From Falsirhodobacter xinxiangensis (GTDB lineage Bacteria > Pseudomonadota > Alphaproteobacteria > Rhodobacterales > Rhodobacteraceae), in contig NZ_SMYN01000002.1 of the NCBI RefSeq assembly GCF_004959935.1, positions 248,001 to 312,000 on the forward strand: 64,000 bases of DNA, written 5' to 3'. Below the pieces are notes generated by a model that was not told the origin of the DNA, ran no database searches, and worked only from the letters and a program-made list of their open reading frames with translations. Below, one piece after another: positions 8,618 through 17,422 of the stretch (position 1 is its first letter; the number at the start of each line of letters is the position of its first letter). The position numbers were made by a program, and so were the translations under genes.

Positions 8618-8944
8618 TCAGGCGGCTTCGGCCTGATCGCTCTCCATCGCGTTCCGGCGCTCGCTCTCCTCGCGCGACAGGGCGACCGAGGTGCGGATGC
8701 CTTTGGACACGAATTCCATCAGGCCCTTCACCACACGCTCGTTCGGGTCGATGCCCGAACAAGACAACACTTCGCGCCCATCGCGCGAGCGGGCCCAGCG
8801 GGCAATCTGGTCAGGACCGTTGCCATATTTCTTGTCATCCGCAATCGCGTCGTCCAGCGCAGCAAGGACCACGGCGGCGAAAAGTTTACGGGCGCGCTGA
8901 CCCTGTTCGAAGTTGAACGCGGTGCTGTCGATAAAATCGGCCAT
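8618..8944 (-). CDS. DUF6280-like small cytoplasmic protein
   Basis: 108 residues from the ATG at 8944 (MADFIDSTAFNFEQGQRARK), preceded by AGGA. The frame is open further upstream but only the part from 8944 looks coding. Well-conserved stretches (FAAVVLAALDDAIADDKKYG, ARWARSRDGREVLSC) recall a short Rhodobacterales family I know as DUF6280. No membrane segment, no signal peptide and no known function. It is divergent from efp, with a perfect inverted repeat between them. Confidence 0.7.
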   Translation of the reverse strand: MADFIDSTAFNFEQGQRARKLFAAVVLAALDDAIADDKKYGNGPDQIARWARSRDGREVLSCSGIDPNERVVKGLMEFVSKGIRTSVALSREESERRNAMESDQAEAA

Positions 8945-9034
8945 CGGTGTGTCCTGTTCTTGCTTTTGTATCTTCCGGCGTTCGGCGAATATGACGATTA
9001 ACGCTTGATTCGGGAGTTCGTTTTTGGAACGCCC

Positions 9035-9055
9035 GCCATGCATATACTGCATGGC
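9035..9055. promoter_or_regulatory. Perfect inverted repeat between DUF6280 gene and efp
   Basis: GCCATGCA, 5-bp spacer TATAC, TGCATGGC. The 8-bp arms are perfect and centred in the divergent intergenic region, 91 bp from the minus-strand start and 92 bp from the efp start. Dimer-operator geometry (13-bp centre-to-centre) is plausible; a cruciform or an RNA hairpin is the alternative. Confidence 0.5.
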
Positions 9056-9146
9056 ATGTCAAACCGCACACATTATTTAGCTGCCTTGCTCCGGCATCTC
9101 GCCGCAGATATAGGCGTGATTAACATATCATCAAGGTTTCGCACCC

Positions 9147-9710
9147 ATGCCGAAGATCAACGGAAACGAGATCAAGCCCGGACTTATCATCGAACATGAC
9201 GGCGGGCTCTGGGCTGCGGTCAAGGCCAGCCATGTCAAACCGGGCAAGGGCGGCGCCTTCGCACAGGTCGAGTTGAAGAACCTGCGTGACGGTCGCAAGC
9301 TGAACGAACGCTTCCGGTCCGAAGACAAGGTCGAGACGGTTCGGCTGGAAAAGAAGGACCAGCAGTTCCTCTATGAGACTGATGGCCGCCTCGTCTTCAT
9401 GGATGCCGAAACCTATGAGCAGACCGAGATCGATGCGGAACTGCTGGGCGATCGCCGGCCCTTCCTTCAGGACGGCATGACCGCCGCCGTCGAATATTAC
9501 GGCGAGGAAGCACTGAACGTCGCGCTGCCGCAGAAAGTTACCTGCCGCGTGGTCGAAACCGAGCCGGTTCAGAACGGCCAGACTGCCGCCAAAGGCTACA
9601 AGCCCGCGATCCTCGACAATGGCGTGCGGATCATGGTCCCGCCCTTCATCCAGCAGGACGAGATGATCGTCGTTCACACTGAGCTGCTGGAATATTCCGA
9701 GCGCGCCTGA
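9147..9710 (+). CDS. efp: Elongation factor P
   Basis: 187 residues, standard length. EF-P enters the ribosomal E site and relieves stalling at consecutive prolines. The tip loop reads VKPGKGGAF with lysine at position 34, the residue that EpmA beta-lysylates in E. coli; an arginine at 32 that would imply rhamnosylation is absent (proline here). The KOW-like N-domain and two OB domains are all present, and the C-terminus ([13 protein letters not shown]) is typical. No modification enzyme gene is in the window. Confidence 0.95.
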   Translation: MPKINGNEIKPGLIIEHDGGLWAAVKASHVKPGKGGAFAQVELKNLRDGRKLNERFRSEDKVETVRLEKKDQQFLYETDGRLVFMDAETYEQTEIDAELLGDRRPFLQDGMTAAVEYYGEEALNVALPQKVTCRVVETEPVQNGQTAAKGYKPAILDNGVRIMVPPFIQQDEMIVVHTELLEYSERA

Positions 9711-10321
9711 CCCCAGAACGCGGCGCAGGCGGGTCCCCTGACCCAGCCCGCGCTGCCATCTCCCGTCGGACTTGCGGCCTCTTGCGGGCCGATGCGCCGA
9801 GTTAGCGTGTCCGCGCAGATCGCGGCAAGATCACAGCCCAAGACGCAGACGGCCTTGCGCGACGATGCACATCATTCGTGCAAATGCGTTGCCATCGCAT
9901 AAAAAACAATCGATCGGTGAGTTCGAGCGTCCATTCGCAGCAACTCGACATCGCCCCCTTCGCCATAACCAAGCGTCCTCTCCGAATAGGCATCCGCGCT
10001 GGGCGAAAACCAGACGGTGGCTCGATCTGGCAGGGCGCGTGATGATTGCCGATATGCCGTGCAAGTGGTAGTTCCGCTCTAAACTTCGAACGCGCTGCCG
10101 GGATCGAGGTTGGAAGTCCCCAGACAAGAAACCGCGACCAGACGCCTGCGGTGCAAGAAGCGGCCATCGCCACCTTGTCAGGCGGCATGCCCTTCGCCCG
10201 GCATCATCTTCTGGGGCCAGCGGTGACTACCAGCGCGAATGCAATGCAAGATACGCTTTCTTTTCAGGCGCGTCGCCTCTAACCTCGCGAAAAAGGTTTC
10301 TATCCAACATGGGAGACGACA
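9711..10321. other. 611-bp region without a convincing gene
   Basis: Open frames on both strands (for example 9802-10188 minus and 10046-10282 plus) lack ribosome binding sites, codon bias and family resemblance. The part from about 9870 to 9930 is less GC-rich than the flanks and holds a small repeat (TGCAC at 9866 and GTGCA at 9878). The last 60 bases should carry the promoter and leader of the ABC transporter gene at 10322. I see no tRNA or clear terminator. Confidence 0.5.
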
Positions 10322-11506
10322 ATGAAGAAACTGCTGCTGGCCTCGACTGCGACGGCGATGCTTGCCGGGGCCGCAGGGGCCGAGGAAGTGAAACTGGGGA
10401 TCATCTTCGGCTTCACCGGCCCGCTTGAATCCATCACGCCCCATATGGCGGCGGGCGCGGAACTCGCGATGCAGGAAGTGTCCGAGTCGGGCCTGTTCCT
10501 CGATGGGTCCACCGTGACCCCGATCCGCGCGGATTCGACCTGCGTGGACGCATCGGCGGCGACGGCGGCGGCAGAGCGGCTTGTTACCTCGGATGGGGTG
10601 AAGGCGATCATCGGCGCGGACTGCTCGGGCGTGACCGGCGCGATCCTGCAAAACGTCGCGCGTCCGCAGGGCATCGTGCAGATCTCGCCCTCCTCCACAT
10701 CGCCCGGCCTGTCTGAAGTCGAGGATGATGGCCTGTTCTTCCGCACCGCGCCGTCGGATGCGCGTCAGGGTGCGGTCATGGCCGACATCATCTCGGGCCG
10801 CGGCACGACCGACGTGGCGATCACCTATACCAACAACGATTACGGCAAGGGGCTGGCCGACAGCTTTGCAGCGGCGTTCAAGGAAAAGGGCGGCAACGTC
10901 ACGATTTCCGCTGCGCATGACGATGGCAAAGCCGACTACTCCGCCGAGGTTGCAGCGCTGGCCGCTGCCGGCGGCGAGTTGCTGGTCGTTGCGGGCTATG
11001 TCGATCAGGGCGGTCGCGGGATCGTGCAGAACGCCATCGACACCGGTGCATTCGACACGTTCTATCTGCCCGACGGCATGTATGGCCCCTCGCTGATCGA
11101 GGCGATCGGGGATTCGCTGGACGGCTCCTATGGCGACGTTCCGGCGGCCGAGGGCGAGAACGTGGACACCTACCACGAGATGGCAACGGCGGCGGGCTTC
11201 GACGGCACCTCTTCCTATGCCGCCGAAAGCTATGACGCTGCGGCGCTGGTGCTGCTGGCGATGCAGGCGGCGAAATCCTCGAACGGCGCCGATTACAAAG
11301 GCAAGATCATGGACGTGGCCAACGCGCCCGGCGAAAAGATCAACCCCGGCGAATTGGCCAAGGCGCTGGAGCTGATCGCGGCCGGTCAGGACGTCGATTA
11401 TGTCGGCGCGACCAACGTGGAAATGGCCGAACCGGGCGAGAGCCTTGGCACCTTCCGCGAATACGACATCACCGGCGGCGCGGTTGAGACTGTCGGTTTC
11501 CGCTGA
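10322..11506 (+). CDS. Branched-chain amino-acid type ABC substrate-binding protein
   Basis: 394 residues with a signal peptide (cut after AGAAGA, about residue 20). Periplasmic type I binding protein of the LivJ/Leu-Ile-Val family: the start EEVKLGIIFGFTGPLES, the VTPIRADSTCVD region and the hinge DVAITYTNNDYGKGLADSF are family landmarks. The ligand could be branched-chain amino acids, other amino acids or amides. First gene of a five-gene transporter cluster (10322-15398). GGGAGACGACA precedes the ATG. A strong hairpin separates it from the rest, which should allow excess binding protein over membrane parts. Confidence 0.88.
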   Translation: MKKLLLASTATAMLAGAAGAEEVKLGIIFGFTGPLESITPHMAAGAELAMQEVSESGLFLDGSTVTPIRADSTCVDASAATAAAERLVTSDGVKAIIGADCSGVTGAILQNVARPQGIVQISPSSTSPGLSEVEDDGLFFRTAPSDARQGAVMADIISGRGTTDVAITYTNNDYGKGLADSFAAAFKEKGGNVTISAAHDDGKADYSAEVAALAAAGGELLVVAGYVDQGGRGIVQNAIDTGAFDTFYLPDGMYGPSLIEAIGDSLDGSYGDVPAAEGENVDTYHEMATAAGFDGTSSYAAESYDAAALVLLAMQAAKSSNGADYKGKIMDVANAPGEKINPGELAKALELIAAGQDVDYVGATNVEMAEPGESLGTFREYDITGGAVETVGFR

Positions 11507-11525
11507 AATCGGGTAAACGCAACGG

Positions 11526-11551
11526 ATCGGCCCGGCTTTTGCCGGGCCGAT
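11526..11551 (+). terminator. Intercistronic hairpin after the binding-protein gene
   Basis: ATCGGCCCGGC and GCCGGGCCGAT form a perfect 11-bp stem with a TTTT loop, 20 bp after the stop and 51 bp before the next ATG. It is probably a partial terminator or a 3'-end stabiliser of the binding-protein mRNA. Confidence 0.7.
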
Positions 11552-11601
11552 TCCATTAACAAGCCCCGCGATCTGAACGCAAAAGGGGCGCAGGGGAAAC
11601 A

Positions 11602-12384
11602 ATGATAACCGTCGAAAACCTTCACAGGCATTTCGGCTCTTTCCGCGCTGTGAACGGTGCCAGCCTGACGATCAAAAAGGGTTCGATCACGGGGCTGATC
11701 GGTCCGAACGGCGCGGGAAAGACCACGCTTTTCAACGTCATCGCCGGGCGGCTGCCGCCCACTTCGGGCCGCGTTCTGATGGACGGCGAAGATATCACCG
11801 GCCTGCCCCCGCATGCGCTGTTCCACAAGGGCCTGCTCCGGACGTTCCAGATCGCGCATGAGTTCGGGTCCATGACCGTCCGTGAGAACCTGATGATGGT
11901 TCCCGCGAAACAGTCTGGCGAGACGCTCTGGAACGCCTGGTTCCGCCGTGCCCGCATCGCCGCCGAGGAACGCGCCCTGCGCGAGAAGGCCGATGAGGTT
12001 CTGGATTTCCTGACGATTTCCCACATCGCGGACGAATTGGCCGGCAACATCTCGGGCGGGCAGAAGAAGCTGGTCGAACTTGGCCGCACGATGATGGTGG
12101 ACGCCAAGATCGTCTTTCTGGACGAGGTCGGCGCGGGCGTGAACCGCACCCTTCTGAACACCATTGGCGATGCCATCGTGCGTCTGAACCGCGAACGGGG
12201 ATACACCTTCTGCGTGATCGAGCATGACATGGATTTCATCGGCCGCCTGTGCGACCCGGTGATCGTGATGGCGGCGGGCGACGTGCTGGCCCAAGGGTCC
12301 GCCGCGCATATCATGAAGAACGAGGCCGTGATCGAGGCCTATCTGGGCACCGGCCTGAAGAACAAGGTCGTCGCCAATGGCTGA
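11602..12384 (+). CDS. LivG-like ABC transporter ATPase
   Basis: 260 residues. Walker A is GPNGAGKTT near residue 35, the signature is ISGGQKKLVELG near 151 and Walker B is IVFLDEVGAGVN near 171. LivG proteins normally read L-D-E-P-x-A-G; here the proline is valine, which leaves the catalytic glutamate in place. The long insertion between the Q-loop and signature is typical of the LivG branch. AGGGGAAACA precedes the ATG. It ends 8 bp inside the next gene, so the two ATPases are translationally coupled and should form a heterodimer under the two permeases. Confidence 0.88.
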   Translation: MITVENLHRHFGSFRAVNGASLTIKKGSITGLIGPNGAGKTTLFNVIAGRLPPTSGRVLMDGEDITGLPPHALFHKGLLRTFQIAHEFGSMTVRENLMMVPAKQSGETLWNAWFRRARIAAEERALREKADEVLDFLTISHIADELAGNISGGQKKLVELGRTMMVDAKIVFLDEVGAGVNRTLLNTIGDAIVRLNRERGYTFCVIEHDMDFIGRLCDPVIVMAAGDVLAQGSAAHIMKNEAVIEAYLGTGLKNKVVANG

Positions 12385-13087
12385 ACCCTTCCTGATCGGC
12401 GAGAACATGATCGGCGGCTACGGCTCCGCCAACATCCTGCACGGCTGCACGATCGCGGTGGAAAAGGGCCAGATCGCGGTGATCGTCGGCCCCAACGGCG
12501 CGGGCAAATCCACCGCGATGAAGGCCGTCTTCGGCATGCTGAAGCTGCGCGGCGGCCATGTGCGGCTGGACGGCGAGGAGATCACAGCGCTGTCTCCGCA
12601 GGACCGTGTTGCAAAGGGCATGGCCTTCGTGCCCCAGACGAACAACATCTTCGGCTCCATGACCGTCGAGGAGAATCTGGAGATGGGGGCGTTCCTGCGC
12701 CGCGACGATATCCGGCCGACCCGCGACATGATCTATGACCTGTTCCCGATCCTGCGCGAAAAACGCCGCCAACCGGCGGGCGAGCTTTCGGGCGGCCAGC
12801 GCCAGCAGGTCGCGGTGGGCCGCGCGCTGATGACGCAGCCCAAGGTGCTGATGCTGGACGAGCCGACGGCGGGCGTGTCCCCCATCGTCATGGACGAGCT
12901 GTTCGACCGCATCATCGAAGTGGCGCGGACCGGCATTTCCATCCTGATGGTGGAACAGAATGCTCGTCAGGCGCTGACGATCGCGGATCGCGGATATGTT
13001 CTGGTGCAGGGGGCGAACCGCTTCACCGGGACCGGCGAAGAACTCATGGCGGACCCCGAGGTTCGCCGCACCTTCCTCGGGGGCTGA
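12377..13087 (+). CDS. LivF-like ABC transporter ATPase
   Basis: 236 residues, normal LivF length. Walker A GPNGAGKST near residue 35, signature LSGGQRQQVAVGRAL near 138, Walker B VLMLDEPTAGVSP near 158, and the switch histidine is replaced by the usual LivF VEQNA motif. It overlaps the preceding ATPase by 8 bp and is followed by the first permease after 2 bp. It energises uptake by the same transporter. Confidence 0.9.
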   Translation: MAEPFLIGENMIGGYGSANILHGCTIAVEKGQIAVIVGPNGAGKSTAMKAVFGMLKLRGGHVRLDGEEITALSPQDRVAKGMAFVPQTNNIFGSMTVEENLEMGAFLRRDDIRPTRDMIYDLFPILREKRRQPAGELSGGQRQQVAVGRALMTQPKVLMLDEPTAGVSPIVMDELFDRIIEVARTGISILMVEQNARQALTIADRGYVLVQGANRFTGTGEELMADPEVRRTFLGG

Positions 13088-13089
13088 CG

Positions 13090-14100
13090 ATGGACCTTCT
13101 GAACGCCCTCGTGGCATTTGCGAACTTCGTGTTCATCCCCGCCGTCGCCTATGGCGCACAGCTTGCGCTGGGCGCGCTGGGCGTGACGCTGATCTATGGC
13201 ATCCTGCGGTTCTCCAACTTTGCGCATGGCGACACGATGGCCTTCGGCACGACGCTGACCATCCTGATCACCGTTGCGATGCAAGGTGCGGGGATCGGCT
13301 TCGGCCCGCTGCCGACCGCGCTGCTTGCCCTGCCCTTTGCGATCGTCCTGACCGGGATCGTGCTGGTCGGGACCGACCGCGCCGTCTATCGCTTCTATCG
13401 CAAGCAAAGGGCCGCGCCGGTGATCCTGACCATGGTGTCGCTTGGCGTGATGTTCATCATGAACGGTGTCGTGCGGTTCATCATCGGTGTCGATGACGTG
13501 ACCTTTGCCGATGGCGAGCGGTTCGTGATCGGCGCGCGAGACTTCCGTGACGCAACCGGGCTGGCCGAAGGGCTGGCGATCCGCACCACGCAGGTCATCA
13601 CGCTGGTCGTCGCCGCCATCGCGGTGGCGCTGCTGTTCTGGTTCCTGAACCGCACCCGCACCGGCAAATCCATGCGCGCCTTTTCCGACAACGAGGATCT
13701 GGCGCTGCTGTCCGGCATTAACCCCGAACGGGTCGTGCAGGTGACGTGGCTGATCGTGGCCGCGCTGGCGACGACGGCGGGTGTCCTTTACGGGCTGGAT
13801 AAAAGCTTCAAGGCATTCACCTACTTCCAGCTTCTGCTGCCGATCTTCGCCTCGGCGGTCGTGGGCGGCCTTGGCAATCCGCTGGGTGCCATCGCGGGCG
13901 GTTTCGTCATCGCCTTTTCCGAGGTGGGCGTGACCTATGCGTGGAAGAAGGTCGCGACCTATGTGCTGCCGGAAAGCCTTGCGCCGGACGGGCTCGCGCA
14001 GCTTCTGTCCACCGATTACAAATTCGCAGTCAGCTTCGCGATCCTGATCCTTGTGCTGCTGTTCATGCCCACGGGCCTGTTCAAGGGGAAATCGGTCTGA
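13090..14100 (+). CDS. LivH-like permease
   Basis: 336 residues with about eight membrane helices, beginning with LALGALGVTLIYGILRFSNFAHGD, the signature N-F-A-H-G of LivH permeases. The conserved cytoplasmic loop R-x-x-x-x-N-x-x-L-A-x-x-x-G-I appears as AFSDNEDLALLSGINPERV near residue 198. It contacts an ATPase and, with the next gene, forms the translocation pore. The stop overlaps the next ATG by one base (TGATG). Confidence 0.9.
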   Translation: MDLLNALVAFANFVFIPAVAYGAQLALGALGVTLIYGILRFSNFAHGDTMAFGTTLTILITVAMQGAGIGFGPLPTALLALPFAIVLTGIVLVGTDRAVYRFYRKQRAAPVILTMVSLGVMFIMNGVVRFIIGVDDVTFADGERFVIGARDFRDATGLAEGLAIRTTQVITLVVAAIAVALLFWFLNRTRTGKSMRAFSDNEDLALLSGINPERVVQVTWLIVAALATTAGVLYGLDKSFKAFTYFQLLLPIFASAVVGGLGNPLGAIAGGFVIAFSEVGVTYAWKKVATYVLPESLAPDGLAQLLSTDYKFAVSFAILILVLLFMPTGLFKGKSV

Positions 14101-15398
14101 TGCGGAACGTGGTTCTTTTCGCCGCGATGGCGGCACTGTTCATCCTTACCGGGATGACGCAAAGCTGGAACACCTCGCTTTCGATCCTGAACATGGCGGT
14201 CATCTCGGCCATCATGGCAATGGGGGTGAACCTGCAATGGGGCTATGCCGGGCTGTTCAACATCGGCGTCATGGGTTTCGTGGCACTGGGCGGTCTGGGC
14301 GTCGTGCTGACGGCAAGCGCCCCGAATGCCGAGGCGTGGAATGCGGGCGGCTGGCGGATCGTCGGCGGGCTGGCCGTCGGGATCGCAGCACTCGCACTGC
14401 TGGTGCAGGCATGGCGGCGGCTGACGGGGCGGGTGCGGACGCTGGCGATGCTGGCCCTTGCCGTCATTGGCTTCGTCGCGTTCCGCTGGGTCTTCGATGC
14501 GGGCGTCACGGCGGTGGAGGCGATCAACCCTTCGGTCGCGGGAAATATCGGTGGTCTTGGCCTGCCGGTGATCCTTGCATGGCCGGTCGGCGGGCTGCTG
14601 GCGGCTGCGGCTGCATGGGCCATAGGCAAGACGGCTCTTGGACTGCGGTCGGACTATCTTGCCATCGCCACGCTGGGCATCGCGGAAATCGTGCTGTCGG
14701 TCATGCGGAACGAGGATTGGCTGGCGCGCGGCGTGAAGAACGTCATCGGCCTGCCCCGCCCCGTTCCCTATGAGGTGAACCTGCAACGCGATCCGGGCTT
14801 CGTCGCATGGGCGCAGGGTTACGGGTTCGATCCGGTCACGGCATCCTCCATCGTGGTGAAGCTGTGCTATCTGGGCCTGTTCGCTCTGGTTCTTGCGGCC
14901 ATCGTGCTGCTGTCGGAACTGGCGCTGAACTCCCCCTGGGGCCGGATGATGCGCGCGATCCGCGACAACGAGGTCGCCGCGGGCGCGATGGGCAAGAATG
15001 TGACGAAGCGGCATCTGCAGATCTTCGTCATCGGCTCGGCGGTCATCGGGATCGCGGGCGCGATGATGACGACGCTGGACAGCCAGTTGACGCCGGGCAC
15101 CTATCAGCCGCTGCGGTTCACCTTCCTCGTCTGGGTGATGGTGATCGTCGGCGGGTCGGGCAATAACTGGGGCGCGGTTCTGGGCGGCTTCCTGATCTGG
15201 TGGCTGTGGGTCATGGTCGAGCCGATCGGCGCGGGCGTGCTTGGCGCGATCACCGCAAACCTGCCCGAAGGGTCGTGGCTGCGCGTGCATCTGCAGGACG
15301 GCGTTGCGCATATGCGCCTTCTGACCATGGGCGTCATCCTGTTGATGGTGCTGCGGTTCAGCCCCCGCGGGCTGATCCCGGAACGCCGGGGCCGCTGA
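14100..15398 (+). CDS. LivM-like permease
   Basis: 432 residues from the ATG at 14100; the frame is open further left but that part overlaps the previous permease. About ten membrane helices; the LivM landmarks GVNLQWGYAGLFNIGVMGF (residues ~40-58) and YLAIATLGIAEIVL are clear, as is the cytoplasmic RAIRDNEVAAGAMG loop that docks on the ATPase. It is longer than many LivM proteins because of a hydrophobic insert near residues 85-130. Last gene of the transporter cluster. Confidence 0.9.
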   Translation: MRNVVLFAAMAALFILTGMTQSWNTSLSILNMAVISAIMAMGVNLQWGYAGLFNIGVMGFVALGGLGVVLTASAPNAEAWNAGGWRIVGGLAVGIAALALLVQAWRRLTGRVRTLAMLALAVIGFVAFRWVFDAGVTAVEAINPSVAGNIGGLGLPVILAWPVGGLLAAAAAWAIGKTALGLRSDYLAIATLGIAEIVLSVMRNEDWLARGVKNVIGLPRPVPYEVNLQRDPGFVAWAQGYGFDPVTASSIVVKLCYLGLFALVLAAIVLLSELALNSPWGRMMRAIRDNEVAAGAMGKNVTKRHLQIFVIGSAVIGIAGAMMTTLDSQLTPGTYQPLRFTFLVWVMVIVGGSGNNWGAVLGGFLIWWLWVMVEPIGAGVLGAITANLPEGSWLRVHLQDGVAHMRLLTMGVILLMVLRFSPRGLIPERRGR

Positions 15399-15530
15399 TC
15401 CGGCGGGTTCCTGCCCCTTTCACGCCTTGACGCCCGCGCGATCCTGCCGACCGCGCGGGGGTCGCATTTACCTCGGCCCATCAGGCTCCTAGCTTCGCCA
15501 CATGACTGCGAAACAAACAGGAGCTTTTTC

Positions 15531-15935
15531 GTGAAGCACAGCATCATCGCCGCCATCGTCGCTTCCTCGGCCCTTGCAGGTGCCGCCTTCGCGCAGGAGG
15601 CCGCGCCCGCTGCCCCGGCGGCTCCGAACATGGAAGAAACCTATGCTTCGGCGCGCAACCAGCTTGGCGTCCTGGAATACTGCCAACAGGCCGGCTTCGT
15701 CGGCGACGAGCCGATCAGCGTGCAGAACCGCATGCTGGAACTGATCCCTGCCCCCGGCGATACGTCCGCTGCCGACGCCGCTTATGAGAAGGGCAAAGCG
15801 GGCACCGTGTCCGCAATGGGCACCGAACAATCGCTTGCCGACGTCGCTTCCGCGCAATCCTCCAGCGAGGAAGCGCTGTGCAAACAGATCGGCGAGCTTG
15901 TGGCGCAGGCCGGCTCGCAGCTTCCCCCGGGCTGA
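15531..15935 (+). CDS. Small secreted helical protein (annotated elsewhere as ESAT-6-like)
   Basis: 134 residues with a signal peptide (cleavage after AAFA, residue 21). The mature part holds two cysteines (YCQQAG and ALCKQI) that could form a disulfide, and is predicted helical from its alanine/glutamate content. It resembles short Rhodobacterales proteins carrying the label 'pore-forming ESAT-6 family'. That label rests on weak similarity; there is no type VII secretion system here and no W-x-G motif. I would treat the function as unknown. It is transcribed alone and ends in a 10-bp stem hairpin shared with the convergent gene. Confidence 0.65.
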   Translation: MKHSIIAAIVASSALAGAAFAQEAAPAAPAAPNMEETYASARNQLGVLEYCQQAGFVGDEPISVQNRMLELIPAPGDTSAADAAYEKGKAGTVSAMGTEQSLADVASAQSSSEEALCKQIGELVAQAGSQLPPG

Positions 15936-15944
15936 GCCTGACTT

Positions 15945-15968
15945 GGCAGGCGGTTCAGACCGCCTGCC
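15945..15968. terminator. Shared terminator overlapping a stop codon
   Basis: GGCAGGCGGT and ACCGCCTGCC form a perfect 10-bp stem with a 4-base loop. The loop bases TCA at 15955-15957 are the stop codon of the minus-strand flavoprotein gene, so the hairpin forms over the end of that gene as well as after the plus-strand gene. Confidence 0.6.
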
Positions 15969-17121
15969 CCGCCGCCCAACCGGACGACCAAGCCCACTGG
16001 AAGTTATAGCCTCCCAGCCAGCCGGTCACGTCCACCACCTCACCGATGAAATACAGCCCCGGCCGTGATTTCGCCTCCATCGTGCGCGCGTCCAAGGCGT
16101 CGGTGTCGACCCCGCCCAACGTCACCTCCGCCGTGCGATAGCCTTCGGTTCCCACCGGACGCAGGCGCCAGTCGTGGATCAGCGCCTCCAGCCGGTCGAG
16201 CGCGGCATTGGACTGCGCGCCGATGGCCCCGTCCAAACCCGACACCGTTTCGATATGCCGGGCCAGCTTTTCGGGCATGAAGCGCGCCAGCGCGGTCCGG
16301 ATCGCGGATTTTCCGCTGCTGCCCCGCATCTCGCGCAGGGTGCCGCCAATGCTTTGCTCCGGCAAAAGATCGACCCCGATCTCCTCGCCCGCCTGCCAGT
16401 AGCTGCTGGCCTGAAGGATTGCCGGGCCAGACAGGCCGCGATGGGTGAACAGCAGCGCCTCGTCGAAGCTGGCGCGGGCCGTCACACGCGCATCGACGGC
16501 GATCCCGGCCAGAAGGCGCAAGGATTCAAGCTCCTGCTCTGCAAAGGTCATCGGGACGAGGCCGGGCCGCGTTTCGATCAGCGGGATGCCGAAGCTTTCG
16601 GCAACGCGATATCCGAATCCGCTGGCGCCCATTTTGGGGATCGACTTGCCCCCGGTCGCGATCACGACGCGACCCGCTTTCACGATCCCGCGCGAGGTGA
16701 CGACCGACCAGCCATCCTCGACCTTCTCGACGCTGGTTCCGAGCCAGAGCGTCACGCCCGCCTGATGCATCTGCCGCAGCAGCATCTGCACGATCTGCGT
16801 CGAGGCCCCGTCGCAGAACAGCTGCCCCAGCGTCTTTTCGTGCCAGGCGATTCCCTCCTCATCGATCCGCGCGATGAAATCCCATTGCGTGAAGCGTTTC
16901 AGCGCCGAGAGCGCAAAGCGCGGATTGTTCGAAAGGAACCGATCCCCCGCAATCCCGAGATTGGTGAAGTTGCACCGCCCCCCGCCCGAGATCCGTATCT
17001 TCTCGCCCGCCGCCTTCGCGTGGTCGATCACCAGGACGCGGCGACCCCGCCGCCCTGCCTCGATCGCACAGAACATTCCGGCGGCCCCTGCGCCGATGAC
17101 GACAACATCGAATTTTTCCAT
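15955..17121 (-). CDS. BaiN/RdsA-type NAD(P)/FAD-dependent oxidoreductase
   Basis: 388 residues from the ATG at 17121, chosen because TAGGTG precedes it; a GTG at 17130 is an alternative. It belongs to the HI0933/BaiN flavoprotein family: an N-terminal dinucleotide fold VVVIGAGAAGMFCAIEAGRRG, the ISGGGRCNFTN motif near residue 46 and a second FAD contact near the C-terminus (GLYFIGEVVDVTGWLGGYNFQWA). Some members reduce bile acids or other substrates; most, including this one, have no proven substrate. Transcribed away from tRNA-Gln. Confidence 0.85.
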   Translation of the reverse strand: MEKFDVVVIGAGAAGMFCAIEAGRRGRRVLVIDHAKAAGEKIRISGGGRCNFTNLGIAGDRFLSNNPRFALSALKRFTQWDFIARIDEEGIAWHEKTLGQLFCDGASTQIVQMLLRQMHQAGVTLWLGTSVEKVEDGWSVVTSRGIVKAGRVVIATGGKSIPKMGASGFGYRVAESFGIPLIETRPGLVPMTFAEQELESLRLLAGIAVDARVTARASFDEALLFTHRGLSGPAILQASSYWQAGEEIGVDLLPEQSIGGTLREMRGSSGKSAIRTALARFMPEKLARHIETVSGLDGAIGAQSNAALDRLEALIHDWRLRPVGTEGYRTAEVTLGGVDTDALDARTMEAKSRPGLYFIGEVVDVTGWLGGYNFQWAWSSGWAAGQAV

Positions 17122-17225
17122 GTGCAGCACCTACTGCGAGGGCATTCATCGAGCAATGAAAGAAATCTGCAAATTGCCTCTTGCGGCCCCCAAGGCGCTT
17201 CGCTAAACACCGCCTCACACAAGTT

Positions 17226-17299
<74 letters not shown>

Positions 17300-17323
17300 A
17301 AATACTGAGTGATATCAGTATTT
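17300..17323 (+). terminator. AT-rich inverted repeat directly after tRNA-Gln
   Basis: AAATACTGA and TCAGTATTT form a 9-bp stem with a 6-base loop, starting on the base after the CCA end. The T-rich end fits a tRNA terminator. Tight abutment to a tRNA 3' end could also mark an integration site remnant, but no integrase or repeat of the tRNA end is present. Confidence 0.55.
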
Positions 17324-17422
17324 AATGTGTCGAAAAAGATATCTCCAGAACGATCCGGATATCCTTGTCAGAATCTTGATCCGACGCCATTCTGCTGCGA
17401 TTGGCTGCTCGGGAGATCGACG

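Noticed and set aside
9802-10188. 128-codon minus-strand frame in the 9.7-10.3 kb gap
   Set aside because: No ribosome binding site, no family resemblance, and composition not like neighbouring genes.
15531-15935. True ESAT-6/type VII effector
   Set aside because: It has a Sec signal peptide and no W-x-G motif, and there is no type VII machinery. The common label is not accepted as function.
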